Below, piece after piece: positions 18,353 through 35,348 of a DNA stretch of 64,000 nucleotides; within the stretch, counting starts at the first letter, position 1; each line of letters starts with the position of its first letter. A model generated the notes under the pieces. That model was not told the origin of the DNA, searched no databases, and saw only the letters and a list, made by a program, of their open reading frames with translations. Source of the DNA: Paralichthys olivaceus (taxonomy: Eukaryota; Chordata; Actinopteri; Pleuronectiformes; Paralichthyidae); the NCBI RefSeq assembly GCF_024713975.1, contig NC_091098.1, forward strand, positions 26,765,316 through 26,829,315, read 5' to 3'. The position numbers were made by a program, and so were the translations under genes.

Positions 18353-19000
18353 TCACAACATGCCGCCATGAATCGTATACTCGCTCACTTCCGGTTGAAG
18401 ATTTCAAAGTAAGAGTTGGATTTCGCTGTACCACGCCTGAGACCCCCCGTCACAAGTCTCTGCAGTTTAAAGTTTGAGTTTGATGAATTTATTTCATTCT
18501 ACTTTATTGTGTTCATTAAAATTTAAATACTGAGAAGAACCCTCTCACTCCCAGAGCAACGTCAGAGGGACCCAGTGAGAGGAACATGTGGGCTCGAGGG
18601 AGATTTTCATATACATAATTATATACACACATACATACATCTATTTATATACATCTTTAAATAACCAACTCTTATTGGTTTGCTGGAAGTTGGACTGGAA
18701 ATGAAAACCTCCAGGCGTTCAACGCAGTTCTTCAAGTCTTATTCTGAAGAGAGAACCGGAAATCCTCTATCAGCTGATTTTCCTTCTGAAGCTATGTGAC
18801 GTCATTCCCATGCGACGGAGCCGCAGCTCGGTGTTTTTCACGTGTGGCAACAAAAGCGAAGGTGAGATTTTATTTTTTATTCTTTTATTGAAGCAGAAAC
18901 AAACGGAAGACGAGTTTTAATGTGATGGAGAAGAGCCGGATGTGAAGACGTGATCAATAGAGAGGATCGATAGTGATTATTAGTAGTGATCAGTTCTTAG

Positions 19001-19165
19001 TGGGATGTAACGAAGTACATTTACTTCACTGTACTTAAGTATGTATTTCATGTATCTTTACTGAAGTAGATTTTCATTGGACTGTTGCATTAGGGAATAT
19101 GATACACGAGTACTTTTATTACTTCAAGTACTATTAAAAGCTAGTTCTTATATTTATTTAAGATA
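19001..19165 (+). mobile_element. degenerate non-autonomous element ('gtaacgaagtacatttact' family)
   Basis: The string 'gatgtaacgaagtacattta' followed by 'cactgtacttaagta' and 'gagtacttttattactt' matches a repeat common in teleost introns as I remember it. The right end is decayed. The class (MITE) is inferred. Confidence 0.45.
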
Positions 19166-19804
19166 AAGTGGAACTTTTCCTTTGGTACATTTTTTAGGTG
19201 ACATGTTCACTGAATTACTTCCTCCACCAGTGATTATTGAGTCTTTACATGAGTTTGCTGTTGCTTCTCAATATTAACTGTGAACACTCCTGTTCAAGAC
19301 GAGGCAGCACCTTAGATTAATCTATACAAAGTATAAATTACTTTTTTAAAAAGATCCATAAAAAAATATCTATATAAATAAAGACCATCTACTGTATTTC
19401 CTGAGAAACTTCCCCGTCGCATATTTTAAAAGCTTCCCAGTTCCTCCCGACGCTTTCTGAGTTTCTGCTTTGACCAAAGGTTTTTGATCATTTCCTTTAT
19501 TTGACCTGCTCATAATTCAGGAGGGAAATAAATCTCCTGGATCTGAGACTTGACCTGTTGACAAGTTTGTCGTGATACTGATTGTTTGAAAGTGCAATAA
19601 ACACTTTCGGGACATTATCGGTGCAATAATACACTTTGTATTTTACCCATATTATCCAGATATATCGGTACGTTATCGGTATATAGTATTTATTCTGTAC
19701 AGTTTGCACTTCTCCAAATATGCTTATTATCTGCATGTATCGGTACATTATCGTTACAATTATTCTTTTTTGTATAGTACATCCACTTCGTTAAATGCCT
19801 TTAG

Positions 19805-19945
19805 CCCTGGAATGTGTAGTGGTTTGTGTCTTGTGTCTTGTTAATTGTATGTTTGGCATCGAGGAGGACTGTGCCACAATCTCATTGTGCTAGTGTACGA
19901 AGTACGACTGTGCAATGACAATAAAGTCTTTTGAATTTGAATTGA
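19805..19945 (+). mobile_element. 3' tail of a LINE-type retroelement
   Basis: The tail reads 'tgtgcaatgacaataaagtc' followed by short 'gaatttgaattgaatt' repeats, the usual 3' end of L2-like LINE fragments in fish. Only about 140 bases remain, with no coding part. Confidence 0.5.
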
Positions 19946-20044
19946 ATTATGATATAAATTGAAATGTTCTTGTTAATCAGGCACCTGCAGAGGAACCAGC
20001 AGAGCACAACAATCTGTCATCAGTTAATTTGACTGTTTCTACAG

Positions 20045-22492
20045 ATGGAGAGAAAAGAGGAGGAGGAGAGAAAGACGACAGCTCAGAGAGAGGAGGAGGA
20101 AGAGGAAGAAGGGAAGATGACTACAGCTCAGAGAGAGGAGGAGGAAGAGGAAGAAGGGAAGATGACGACAGCTCAGAGAGAGGAGGAGGAAGAGGAGGAG
20201 AGGAAGACTACAGCTCACAGAGAGGAGGAGGAGGAGGTGGATGAGGATGAGGAGGTGGAGGGGGATGAGGAGGTGGAGGGGGATGAGGAGGGGGATGAGG
20301 AGGGGGATGAGGAGGTGGAGGGGGAAGGAGCAGCTGCAGACAGACCTGATGAAGATAAAGATGCTGCTGTGATGAAGAAGAAGATGAAATTCAAAGACTC
20401 TAAGTTTGTTCCAGGAATCATTTACCTGGGTCACATTCCTCCGAAGCTCCGCCCCAAACACCTGAGGAACATGTTGTCAGTGCACGGAGAGATCGGACGA
20501 GTGTTCCTGCAACCTGAAGGTAAAGTACAAGTACACACACACAAGTAAAAGTTCACACACAAGTACAAGTGCACACATAACCACAGTGACGTATTGATCC
20601 GTCAGATACTCACGTAAGGAGGAGGAAGAAGAAGTCTGGCTTGAGGAGGTGTGACTTCACTGAAGGGTGGGTGGAGTTCAGGGATAAACGAGTGGCGAAG
20701 AGCGTGGCGGCGTCTCTCCACAACACGCAGATGGGAAACAGGAAACGCCATCGCTTCTCTGCTGACCTCTGGTGCATCAAGGTAACGTCTCTGACATCAT
20801 CTGGTGACGGCTGTGTCTCAATTCAGCCGCCGCATCCTTCGAAGGACGAGGTCTACGCAGCTGACATCAGGTGCATCCTTCAACAGCCGCGTAGACCGAA
20901 CCGAGATGAGACGGTCTGGTCTTCCTATTGGGTCACCAGCTTGTCCCACCCTCACAGCTGTTGCCTAGCAACAAAGCGACGGATGTTAGTTATTTTGAAA
21001 CGTGAACCATTAGCTGTTTGGTTGAGTTCTCACATTTAAAAATAAATTCTTCTGACATTTCCCTCTCGCTTTTTGTTGGAAAACAGTTTGTCACTGAAGC
21101 GCAATGAATCATGGGATATGTTGGGGCGGGAAGGATCCGCCCGCTGGAGCCTCAGTGGCTCGGTGGTGGGAGGAGCCTTCGAATTGGTCGTCGCACTGCT
21201 GTGAAGTTATACAGCTCCCGAAGGATGAGGCCCCTGAATTGAGAAACAGCTATCATGTGACATCACTCTGACATCACTCTGACATCACTCTGACATCATG
21301 TGACATCACTGACATCACATTAGCAGCATGTGACATAACTCAGAGTTTACCCCAAAACATTTTTACATTACATGTTATTGCATTCAACATCTGAGGGGTT
21401 AGACCCAAGTCTCTCTACCTGTCTGTCTGTTGACCTGTCTCTCTCCCTGTCTGTTGACCTGCTTCTCTACCTGTCTGTCTGTTGACCTGTCTCTCTACCT
21501 GACTGTTGACCTGCTTCTCTACCTGTCTGTCTGTTGACCTGCTTCTCTACCTGTCTGTCTGTTGACCTGCTTCTCTACCTGTCTGTCTGTTGACCTGTCT
21601 CTCTACCTGACTGTTGACCTGCTTCTCTACCTGTCTGTCTGTTGACCTGTCTCTCTACCTGCCTGTCTGTTGACCTGTCTCTCTACCTGTCTGTTGACCT
21701 GTCTCTCTACCTGTCTGTCTGTTGACCTGTCTCTCTCCCTGTCTGTCTGTTGACCTGTCTCTCTCCCTGTCTGTTGACCTGCTTCTCTACCTGTCTGTCT
21801 GTTGACCTGTCTCTCTACCTGTCTGTCTGTTGACCTGTCTCTCTCCCTGTCTGTCTGTTGACCTGTCTCTCTACCTGACTGTTGACCTGCTTCTCTACCT
21901 GTCTGTCTGTTGACCTGTCTCTCTACCTGTCTGTTGACCTGCTTCTCTCCCTGTCTGTCTGTTGACCTGTCTCTCTACCTGTCTGTCTGTTGACCTGCTT
22001 CTCTACCTGTCTGTCTGTTGACCTGTCTCTCTCCCTGTCTGTAGTACCTGCACAGGTTCCAGTGGACTCACCTGAGCGAGCAGCTGGCCTATCAGAGGAC
22101 GGTTCAGCAGCAGAGACTCAGGACTGAAGTGTCTCAGGCGAAGAGAGAAACAAACTTTTACCTGAACAATGTGGACAAAAGTTCTCACATGGACAAAGAC
22201 AGGAAGAAGAGACGAAGAGACGGAGGACAGGTAAACTCTGAACCATATCGTCACTGGTCCGGTCATCAATGGAAACTCATAATAAATAAACTTTATTTGT
22301 TGTCATCAGGTGGACGACAAGATGTGGGACTTCACTCAGCGACAGACGGAGGACGAGATCCAGATGAAGAAGAAGAAAAAGAAAGACTCCATTTCCCAGA
22401 AGCACCTTGACAAGGCCCGCCTCATTCAGCAGAAGAGCCAATCAAATGTCTCCCTGTTGACAAAGATTTTCAACTCTAACCAATCACAGTGA
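20045..22492 (+). CDS. abt1: activator of basal transcription 1 / ESF2-type RNA-binding protein, complete
   Basis: Four exons join in phase to 339 residues: 20045-20519, 20606-20781, 22045-22230, 22310-22492. An N-terminal acidic repeat region (about 100 residues) precedes the RRM core [20 protein letters not shown] and [11 protein letters not shown]. Next come basic [27 protein letters not shown], the [18 protein letters not shown] segment, [13 protein letters not shown], and a C-terminal [20 protein letters not shown]. This order matches human ABT1 and yeast Esf2. The family acts in the nucleolus in 18S pre-rRNA processing; ABT1 was also described as a TBP-binding activator. The protein is about 65 residues longer than the human one because of the acidic repeats. 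Exon 3 is entered through a 623-nt AG-free minisatellite. Confidence 0.92.
20074..20335 (+). repeat. coding minisatellite in abt1 exon 1 (45-bp units, then 24-bp-like units)
   Basis: Four 45-bp units encode about [15 protein letters not shown] each. They are followed by shorter units encoding VEGDEE and GDEE. The array is in frame throughout and gives a strongly acidic N-terminus. Length is probably polymorphic. Confidence 0.88.
20810..21251. mobile_element. MITE-like element, copy 1, with terminal inverted repeats
   Basis: The left end GCTGTGTCTCAATTCAGC pairs with the right end CTGAATTGAGAAACAGC at 21234-21250. The body contains GTTGCCTAGCAAC (20960-20972) and 'acatttaaaaataaattc'. Related decayed copies occur near 26311-26560 and 58710-59020. 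No transposase remains. The superfamily is undetermined. Confidence 0.7.
21420..22042 (+). repeat. pyrimidine-rich minisatellite filling the 3' half of abt1 intron 2
   Basis: Units such as 'ctgtctgttgacctg' and 'tctctctacctg' repeat for 623 bases up to the exon 3 acceptor GTAG at 22041-22044. No AG dinucleotide occurs inside. Many TTGAC and CTGAC strings resemble branch points. Confidence 0.93.
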
Positions 22493-22691
22493 GAGATGGC
22501 TGTTGGACATGATGGTTTCCATAGAGACAGTAAACAAACTGTGATGAACTTCACCAGCCAATCAGAGGTCAGTCTGATGGTGGCGCCATTGGAGCAGCCT
22601 GCTGACCTGATTGGTTGATTGATTCAGCCGCTTACGAGCTCATTAGACCCAATGACCTGTTTTTATTCTATCAATAAATATTTAAATAAAC

Positions 22692-22723
<32 letters not shown>

Positions 22724-22867
22724 CCTCTGTCTGTCTCTCCCTGTACCACCTGTCTGTCTGTCTGTCTGTCTGTCTCTCCCTGTACCACCTGTCTGTCTGT
22801 CTGTCTGTCTCTCCCTGTACCACCTGTCTGTCTGTCTGTCCCTCTGTCTGTCTCTCCCTGTACCACC

Positions 22868-22907
<40 letters not shown>

Positions 22908-23209
22908 CCTGTACCACCTGTCTGTCTGTACTCTTTAACTTTAATAAACTGATCTGATGTGTTATTTATATTCATATTAAATCATTATGAAGAGAAACAT
23001 TTAGATTTCAGTGAATTCGTTCACATTCTGATCGAAGTTAAAATCTCACATTTACAGTTTAAACGTATAAAAAGTTCATTTTTCTAAAACATCAGAGAAA
23101 CTGTAACAGCAGGTTTGATGACGTCATTGCGTGTAGTTTATTATTAGTTTTCTTTGTTTACTTGTTCCGTCGGTTGTTTGTCAATAAATCGTTTAAAATA
23201 AATAACATC
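22493..23209. other. abt1 3' UTR and spacer to cdk16
   Basis: AATAAA at 22673-22678 probably ends abt1. A (CTGT)n array with 'ctctccctgtaccac' interruptions follows at 22691-22928. The rest (22930-23209) is AT-rich and featureless to me. Confidence 0.5.
22691..22928. repeat. (CTGT)n microsatellite with interspersed 'ctctccctgtaccac' units
   Basis: The tetranucleotide is interrupted five times by the same 15-base phrase. Cys/Leu/Ser-rich and Thr/Asp/Arg-rich open frames on both strands come from the repeat. Confidence 0.92.
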
Positions 23210-23381
23210 GGTGGGGGCACGTGCCGGGGGACGCCGTGCCGTGACGTCAGTGGGTGGGCGTGTCCTTCAGGAGCAGCAACATGGCGGCAGATTACTGGGA
23301 GTCACAGAGACCCGGGACATACTCAGATTGAACCGAGCAACAGAGAACCCGGGACACGCGGGGACACAGCGGGACAGACCG
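23210..23381 (+). promoter_or_regulatory. CpG-rich cdk16 promoter and non-coding first exon
   Basis: A GC-rich segment in AT-rich surroundings contains CRE TGACGTCA at 23242-23249 and a YY1-like AACATGGCGGCAG at 23279-23291. The probable exon ends GACAGACCG|GTGAGTAG at 23381. A short upstream ORF begins at the YY1 ATG. The link to the first coding exon at 26112 is inferred. Confidence 0.5.
23281..23331 (+). other. upstream ORF of 16 codons in the cdk16 leader
   Basis: The ATG at 23281 reads MAADYWESQRPGTYSD and then a stop. It is embedded in the YY1-like motif and is not in frame with cdk16. It could limit translation if included in the mRNA. Confidence 0.35.
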
Positions 23382-26111
23382 GTGAGTAGAGGTTACTGTC
23401 GAGGCACCGGAACATCGCTTCACTACAAAGCTACGGAGCCGTTACCGGAGCCACAGCTCCAGAGATTAACCTGTGCCGGCTATTTATATCACTCACTGCA
23501 GCAAATAGACGGGTCCTGACTGCATACACTGATACAGGCACTCATAGAATGGAAACCCTCTGATCATAGACAGTACCACAGAACATAGACAGTATCATAG
23601 AGACAACACTGATCATAGACAGTACCACAGAATATAGACTGTATCACAGAGACAACACTGATCATAGACAGTACCACAGAACACAGACTGTATCACAGAA
23701 CATAGACAGTATCACAGAGACAACACTGATCATAGACAGTGCCACAGAACATAGACTGTATCATAGAGACAACACTGATCATAGACAGTACCACAGAACA
23801 TAGACAGTATCACAGAGACAACACTGATCATAGACAGTGCCACAGAACATAGACAGTATCATAGAGACAACACTGATCATAGACAGTACCACAGAACATA
23901 GACTGTATCATAGAGACAACACTGATTATAGACAGTACCACAGAACATAGACTGTATCATAGAGACAACACTGATCATAGAGACAACACTGATCATAGAC
24001 AGTATCATAGAGACAACACTGATCATAGACAGTACCACAGAACATAGACAGTATCACAGAGACAACACTGATCATAGACAGTACCACAGAACATAGACAG
24101 TATCACAGAGACAACACTGATCATAGACAGTACCACAGAACATAGACAGTATCATAGAGACAAAACTGATCATAGACAGTATCACAGAACATAGACAGTA
24201 TCACAGAGACAACACTGATCATAGACAGTACCACAGAACATAGACTGTATCACAGAGTCAACACTGATCATAGACAGTATCACAGAGACAACACTGATCA
24301 TAGACAGTACCACAGAACATAGACTGTATCATAGAGACAACACTGATCATAGACAGTACCACAGAACATAGACTGTATCATAGAGACAACACTGATCATA
24401 GACAGTACCACAGAACATAGACTGTATCATAGAGACAACACTGATCATAGACAGTACCACAGAACATAGACAGTATCACAGAGACAACACTGATCATAAA
24501 CAGTACCACAGAACATAGACAGTATCATAGAGACAACACTGATCATAGACAGTACCACAGAACATAGACAGTATCACAGAGACAACACAGATCATAGACA
24601 GTACCACAGAACATAGACTGTATCATAGAGACAACACTGATCATAGACAGTACCACAGAACATAGACAGTACCACAGAACACACACTGATCATAGAGACA
24701 ACACTGATCATAGACAGTACCACAGAACACAGACTGTATCATAGAGACAACACTGATCATAGACAGTACCACAGAACATAGACTGTATCATAGAGACAAC
24801 ACTGATCATAGACAGTACCACAGAACATAGACTGTATCATAGAGACAACACTGATCATAGACAGTACCACAGAACATAGACTGTATCATAGAGACAACAC
24901 TGATCATAGACAGTACCACAGAACACAGACTGTATCATAGAGACAACACTGATCATAGACAGTACCACAGAACATAGACTGTATCATAGAGACAACACTG
25001 ATCATAGACAGTACCACAGAACACAGACTGTATCATAGAGACAACACTGATCATAGACAGTACCACAGAACATAGACAGTATCACAGAGACAACACTGAT
25101 CATAGACAGTACCATAGAACATAGACAGTATCACAGAACACACACTGATCATAGACAGTACCACAGAACATAGACAGTACCACAGAACACACACTGATCA
25201 TAGAGACAACACTGATCATAGACAGTACCACAGAACATAGACTGTATCATAGAGACAACACTGATCATAGACAGTACCACAGAACATAGACAGTATCATA
25301 GAGACAACACTGATCATAGACAGTACCACAGAACACAGACTGTATCATAGAGACAACACTGATCATAGACAGTACCACAGAACATAGACTGTATCATAGA
25401 GACAACACTGATCATAGACAGTACCACAGAACACAGACTGTATCATAGAGACAACACTGATCATAGACAGTACCACAGAACACAGACTGTATCATAGAGA
25501 CCACACTGATCATAGACAGTACCACAGAACATAGACTGTATCACAGAACATAGACTGTATCATAGAGACAACACTGATCATAGACAGTAACACAGAACAT
25601 AGACTGTATCATAGAGACAACACTGATCATAGACAGTACCACAGAACATAGACAGTATCACAGAGACAACACTGATCATAGACAGTACCACAGAACATAG
25701 ACTGTATCACAGAGACAACACTGATCATAGACAGTACCACAGAACATAGACAGTATCATAGAGACAACACTGATCATAGACAGTACCACAGAACATAGAC
25801 AGTATCACAGAGACAACACTGATCATAGACAGTATCACAGAACAGAGACTGTATCATAGAGACAACACTGATCATAGACAGTACCACAGAGAACCAGAAG
25901 GAGAATATAAAAAACTGTCTGTTAACATCAGGTTACAGATCTGTTGTCACACTGATAATGATACAGTGAGAGATCTGTTGTCACGGTGACTGATCTGTTG
26001 TCACGGTGACTGATCTGTTGTCATGGTGACGGTGAGGCTCAGATCAGTACTTTGAACAGCTTCAGATTCTGAGCTGCATCCTGAGTTCATTTCCTGTGTG
26101 TACCTGTTCAG
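23382..26111 (+). other. cdk16 intron 1 (5' UTR intron), mostly one minisatellite
   Basis: It runs from donor GTGAGTAG to acceptor ACCTGTTCAG at 26111. Apart from short unique flanks (23390-23520 and 25890-26110) it is a single 49-bp-unit array. The 25970-26030 segment repeats 'ctgatctgttgtcacggtga' three times. Confidence 0.6.
23525..25890. repeat. large minisatellite, about 49-bp unit, nearly 50 copies
   Basis: The unit reads roughly 'actgatcatagacagtacca' + 'cagaacatagactgtatcat' + 'agagacaac'. Half-units resemble each other (catagacagta versus catagactgta). Variants 'acagtatcacag' and 'actgtatcatag' alternate irregularly, and some units lack the second half. No long open frame. Confidence 0.93.
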
Positions 26112-26175
26112 GTGTGGTCTCAGGCTGGCTGCCCCTTCAGAGTCGCGCCCCCCCCTGCCTCCCCGCCCCCCCCTC

Positions 26176-31521
<5,346 letters not shown>

Positions 31522-31924
31522 CATCATCATTGGCAGAGTCCGTGGTTATGACATCATCATCAGGGGCTCGGTTTTCTCACATAGCAAACAAAGGGAAACT
31601 GGCAGAACAGGAAGTGATGTTTTTTTTGCTGCAGGAAACAGGAAGTGAAACAAAAGAACAAAACAAACAAACAATTGTTTATCTAGAGAAGAAGAAGAAG
31701 AAGAATCTGTCAATCACAACTTTCCTCTGACCAATCAGAACAGAGCTCCAGTTCTGAATATGTGATGATGTAATAACTGAAAAGATGATGAAGTGAATTC
31801 TGTCTTCCATCGTCACTGATTCAAAACAAACGTTATGATGACCTCATCATCTCGTTAACGATGACATCACAACCAACAGATGTTTGTGACTCTACAGCTG
31901 CTTGTGTTTTGTGACAGAAACAAA

Positions 31925-32160
31925 ACCGATCATCAGATCATCACAGATCATCAGATCATCACAGATCATCACAGATCAACAGATCATCAGATCATCACAG
32001 ATCATCAGATCATCACAGATCATCACAGATCAACAGATCATCAGATCAACAGATCATCACAGATCATCACAGATCATCAGATCATCACAGATCATCACAG
32101 ATCAACAGATCATCAGATCAACAGATCATCACAGATCATCACAGATCATCAGATCAATAG
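31925..32160. repeat. minisatellite of 'cagatcatcacagatcatca' type
   Basis: Tandem mixture of 'cagatcatca', 'cagatcaaca' and 'gatcatcaca' decamers, about 23 copies. It lies in the cdk16 3' region. The Ile/Asp/His-rich frames are artefacts. Confidence 0.9.
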
Positions 32161-33786
32161 ATTGAATTAGGACCTGAATTGAAAATTTATTTTAAAAATC
32201 TGTTTCTCATCAGTTTCACTGACTCCTGGCGTCCAGGTGTCAGTGGGTGGAGCCTATTCACTGTCCATCACTTTCAGGTCATCATTCTTTTTCTTTTTCT
32301 TTAAAAGTTTTTTATTTTTCAGGTGGAAGCTTAAATTATTTTTCTCTAAAGTTACCGTCGTGAACTTTTCAAAATGTGAATGAATATTAGCAATATGAAA
32401 TAATTGATGAGACAGAAACGATCAGTGTTAAGAAATATCAATGACGTGTTTTTATCTGCTGTAAAAATGTCACATGTTTGTTTATATGTGAGAATTTAGA
32501 AACGTTCAATATTTAAAAATAATCTTTATATTATATTGTTTCACTTGATTCAACAGAACTAAACAATAATCAATAATAACAATAACCTGCACAAATCTCA
32601 AATACTGAATAATTAGTGTTTCATTTAACTCAACAATCGGGAACTAGTTTATCTCTAACGTTTAAAAGTTTCTGATTATGAAAATATTAAATTCACAGAT
32701 TCAGATTTTCTTCCCTGAATCAGATTCTGGTTTTTTTTGTGATTGACAGGTGTTGAAGGAAGTCATGTCACAGGGGGCGGAGTCACCATGAAGCATCACA
32801 TGTTTCTGTTGTTAGTTAATGAAAGACTGTTGAATGTAACGGGTCAGTATTTAAAACTACGCAGAGTTTACGTTCATGATGTGATGTACTTTTTAGATCT
32901 GCTGACCCAGTCAGGTTAACTAACAGGTTAACTCTAACAGGTTAACTCTAACAGGTTAACTCTAACCTGACTCGTTAACACTAAATCCAGTTTCATTTCA
33001 GTCAGATTAAAGAAACGACATCTAGAACATCTCTGAGTAAATTATCACAAAGTTTATATTTTAAGAATAATCAGAAAAGTGACTCATGTCCGGACGTGTT
33101 CAATGTTTTACATGTTTAGAGGAAATCGAACGTTTGTTTGAAATCCACTTTGATCCAGATGCTGTTTTCTTTTGTAAATTTACTGATGAGCTTTGTTTAG
33201 GTATTAAAATACCAAAGTTATCTGCAATATACTGCAATGCATGATGGGATTCTTCCAGATAACTGCTATGCTGTTTTTTCTTTCTTCCATCTGACAAAAA
33301 GCACTGAAACGTATCTGATGCTATAACTGATCTGATACTTGAAATATTCATGTATGGAAATGAAATGAAATCCTTTTACTGTGTACAACTGTTTACGACA
33401 TGTATTCTGGATATATTTAAAGTATTCAGTTTGAATATAAATTAAAATTCATTATTTATTCTCAGTGTTTGCTCCAAACGTTTTGATTAAATCACATTCA
33501 AACTATCACCAGTTCATCAGTAAGGAATCCGTGTCACTGTAACGTGTCGTCATAGAAACACATGAGCGGATTCCACGTCTCAAATCAATCACACGTTTGT
33601 TTATATTCACTAATTGGTCTCGTTGGGTTTAACGAGGTGTGACTGTTGTTTATCCTCCAAGAGAGAGAAGAAGAAGAACTGTGTGATTTTATTCAACACT
33701 ATGAAAGAGTCTGAGCTTTAATCAATATCGAGTTCAGTGACACTGAAAAGATCCCAAACTGAAACTTTTTCTGTTTCGTTAATGGT

Positions 33787-33855
33787 GGCCCCAGGGGGAG
33801 TGGCCCCAGGGGGAGTGGCCCCAGGGGGAGTGGCCCCAGGGGGAGTGGCCCCTAG
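33787..33855. repeat. 15-bp minisatellite 'gtggccccaggggga'
   Basis: Almost five GC-rich units, an isolated GC-rich block in AT-rich sequence. Its open frame (VAPGG repeats) has no other support. Confidence 0.88.
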
Positions 33856-34139
33856 GAGGGTCTCCCAACGCTGCCAGGGGCGGGGCCAGAAATGTGTGTG
33901 TGTGTGTGTGTGTGTGTGATGTTATGTATAAATTGCAGCATATCTGACCTATGAATGTTGTCTTTGTTCTCCACCATCTTCCACAACAACAGGTGCTGCT
34001 TATGGTCGATGTGTATTTTAAATGTGTGTGTGTGTGTGTGTATGTGTGTGTTTGCAGAGCTTCCAGTAGGATTTTGGAGCTTTGCTCTGGAGCCTCGTTG
34101 GAATGTTGCCCCTAGTTACTGCCTGACAGTCACCAGGTC

Positions 34140-34174
<35 letters not shown>

Positions 34175-34917
34175 GTATTTTTATGCTCTGGTTGATCTTC
34201 TGATTGGATCGATCCCTCCAGTTGTTCTCTGAGTGACTCGACCTTGTTACGTGTCGACGGCTCAGATTCAGATTTCGATTCAGTTTAAACCAAATTAAAA
34301 AAAACTCAATCTGAATCCACTGAAACATGATGATAACGTTTCGCTTCCTCTGAAGAAAGAAAAGAAGCGAACATCACAACTGAAGAGAAAATAACACAAA
34401 TAAGACGTCATGTCAGAAAGAGGAATTCTGGAATAATTGCTCAGCTGTTTTTATTAAATGTGTCAGTGCATGAAATATTGAATATATGTGCCGTGATCAG
34501 CTGACCTGAAACCACAAACTTTAGTCTTTTAGTCAGAGCTGTTAAATCAAAACGCTTCTGCAGCTGGAAACACTGAGACTGAGCCGAAACAAAACTAGAA
34601 GCTAAAAGAGGCTGAAAAACTGAGTGTCGCTGAGTCCGTGATGATTCTGTAGGTTTTACATGACGCAGGTGTTTCTGCAGACGAATGATTTCCTCTGAGA
34701 TGAAACAAATTCTTTAAGTCAAATGAACCTGCAGCTTTTTTGGAAATCAATAAAAAACGGAAATCTTGGACACATTCGGGGTCGAGCTGCTCGTCCTCAT
34801 CCCCCCCCCTCTCCTTCCAAACATAAAAACTCAAAAGGTTTTAGTTTGTCCAGTCTGGACTACTGTAGAAAACATGGCAGCCTCTGTAGAGAGGGTCCCC
34901 TCCATGTAAATATAAAG

Positions 34918-34978
34918 TATTTAAATATAAAGTATTTCAATATAAAGTATTTCAATATAAAGTATTTCAATATAAAGG
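34918..34978. repeat. 15-bp repeat 'tataaagtatttcaa'
   Basis: Four to five tandem units, each with TATAAAG. Intergenic; probably a chance TATA-like string. Confidence 0.8.
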
Positions 34979-35348
34979 GTCTTTTCTGGGGTAAAGAAAC
35001 AATTCAAACAATTTAGATGAAACAAACTAGTGAAAACATCATGAGGATTATTCTACATTAAAGTTCTGCCACTAGTTTCCTTTCACCTGAATCTGACTCA
35101 CTGGAGCTTTAATGAGTCAAACAAACGTCTGCATCAGTTGTGGTATTTAAAATCCTCGGCCTGTGTTTCCCCTGTTCACTGAGTTGTTGGTAGTTTTTCA
35201 GGTCGAGGGTCGAGAACAGAGGATGTTTCACTTTGTTCGGATCTTTGAGACAAACTGTGAAATACAACGTCAGATATCACATGAAGGAAATGACGACAAT
35301 CAATTTAACTTCACAAAGAAAAGTTCTGATCGAGGATTACTGAAAACA

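Larger units (their letters stand above)
17551..18861. promoter_or_regulatory. divergent promoter interval between rad51c and abt1
   Basis: rad51c reads left from 17550 and abt1 reads right from a probable first exon ending at 18861 (donor GTGAGA). Near the abt1 side are ACCGGAAAT (ETS-like, 18754-18762), the palindromic CRE TGACGTCA (18797-18804) and the E-box CACGTG (18839-18844). ACTTCCGG at 18385-18392 is a second ETS-like site. The middle is occupied by two pyrimidine-rich repeats. The transcription start sites are inferred. Confidence 0.45.
18862..20044 (+). other. probable abt1 intron 1 (5' UTR intron)
   Basis: It begins with a GTGAGA donor after a GC-containing leader and ends TTTCTACAG directly before the abt1 ATG. 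It includes two degenerate mobile-element fragments, listed separately. No coding exon was recognised. Confidence 0.45.

Noticed and set aside
17726-18434. Overlapping Ser/Leu-rich and Arg/Glu-rich open frames up to 228 codons on both strands
   Set aside because: They arise from the 'ctcctcttctg' and 'cttctcc' repeats between rad51c and abt1. They are open in several frames at once, which argues against coding.
18735-18752. String 'caagtctta', resembling the complement of the miR-499 start
   Set aside because: Only about nine bases match, the flanks differ, and it lies near abt1 rather than in the myosin gene.
22619-22975. Cys/Leu/Ser and Asp/Arg/Gln-rich open frames
   Set aside because: Translations of the (CTGT)n array after abt1.
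23525-25890. Repeat-spacer look of the 49-bp array, reminiscent of a CRISPR array
   Set aside because: The 'spacers' are themselves repeated and divergent, the sequence is eukaryotic intron, and there is no palindromic repeat or cas gene. It is a minisatellite.
31880-32170. Ile/Ser/Asp-rich open frames downstream of cdk16
   Set aside because: Translations of the 'cagatcatca' minisatellite in the 3' region.
33737-33919. Open frame with VAPGG repeats
   Set aside because: Five copies of a 15-bp unit in intergenic DNA without start context, splice partners or homology.
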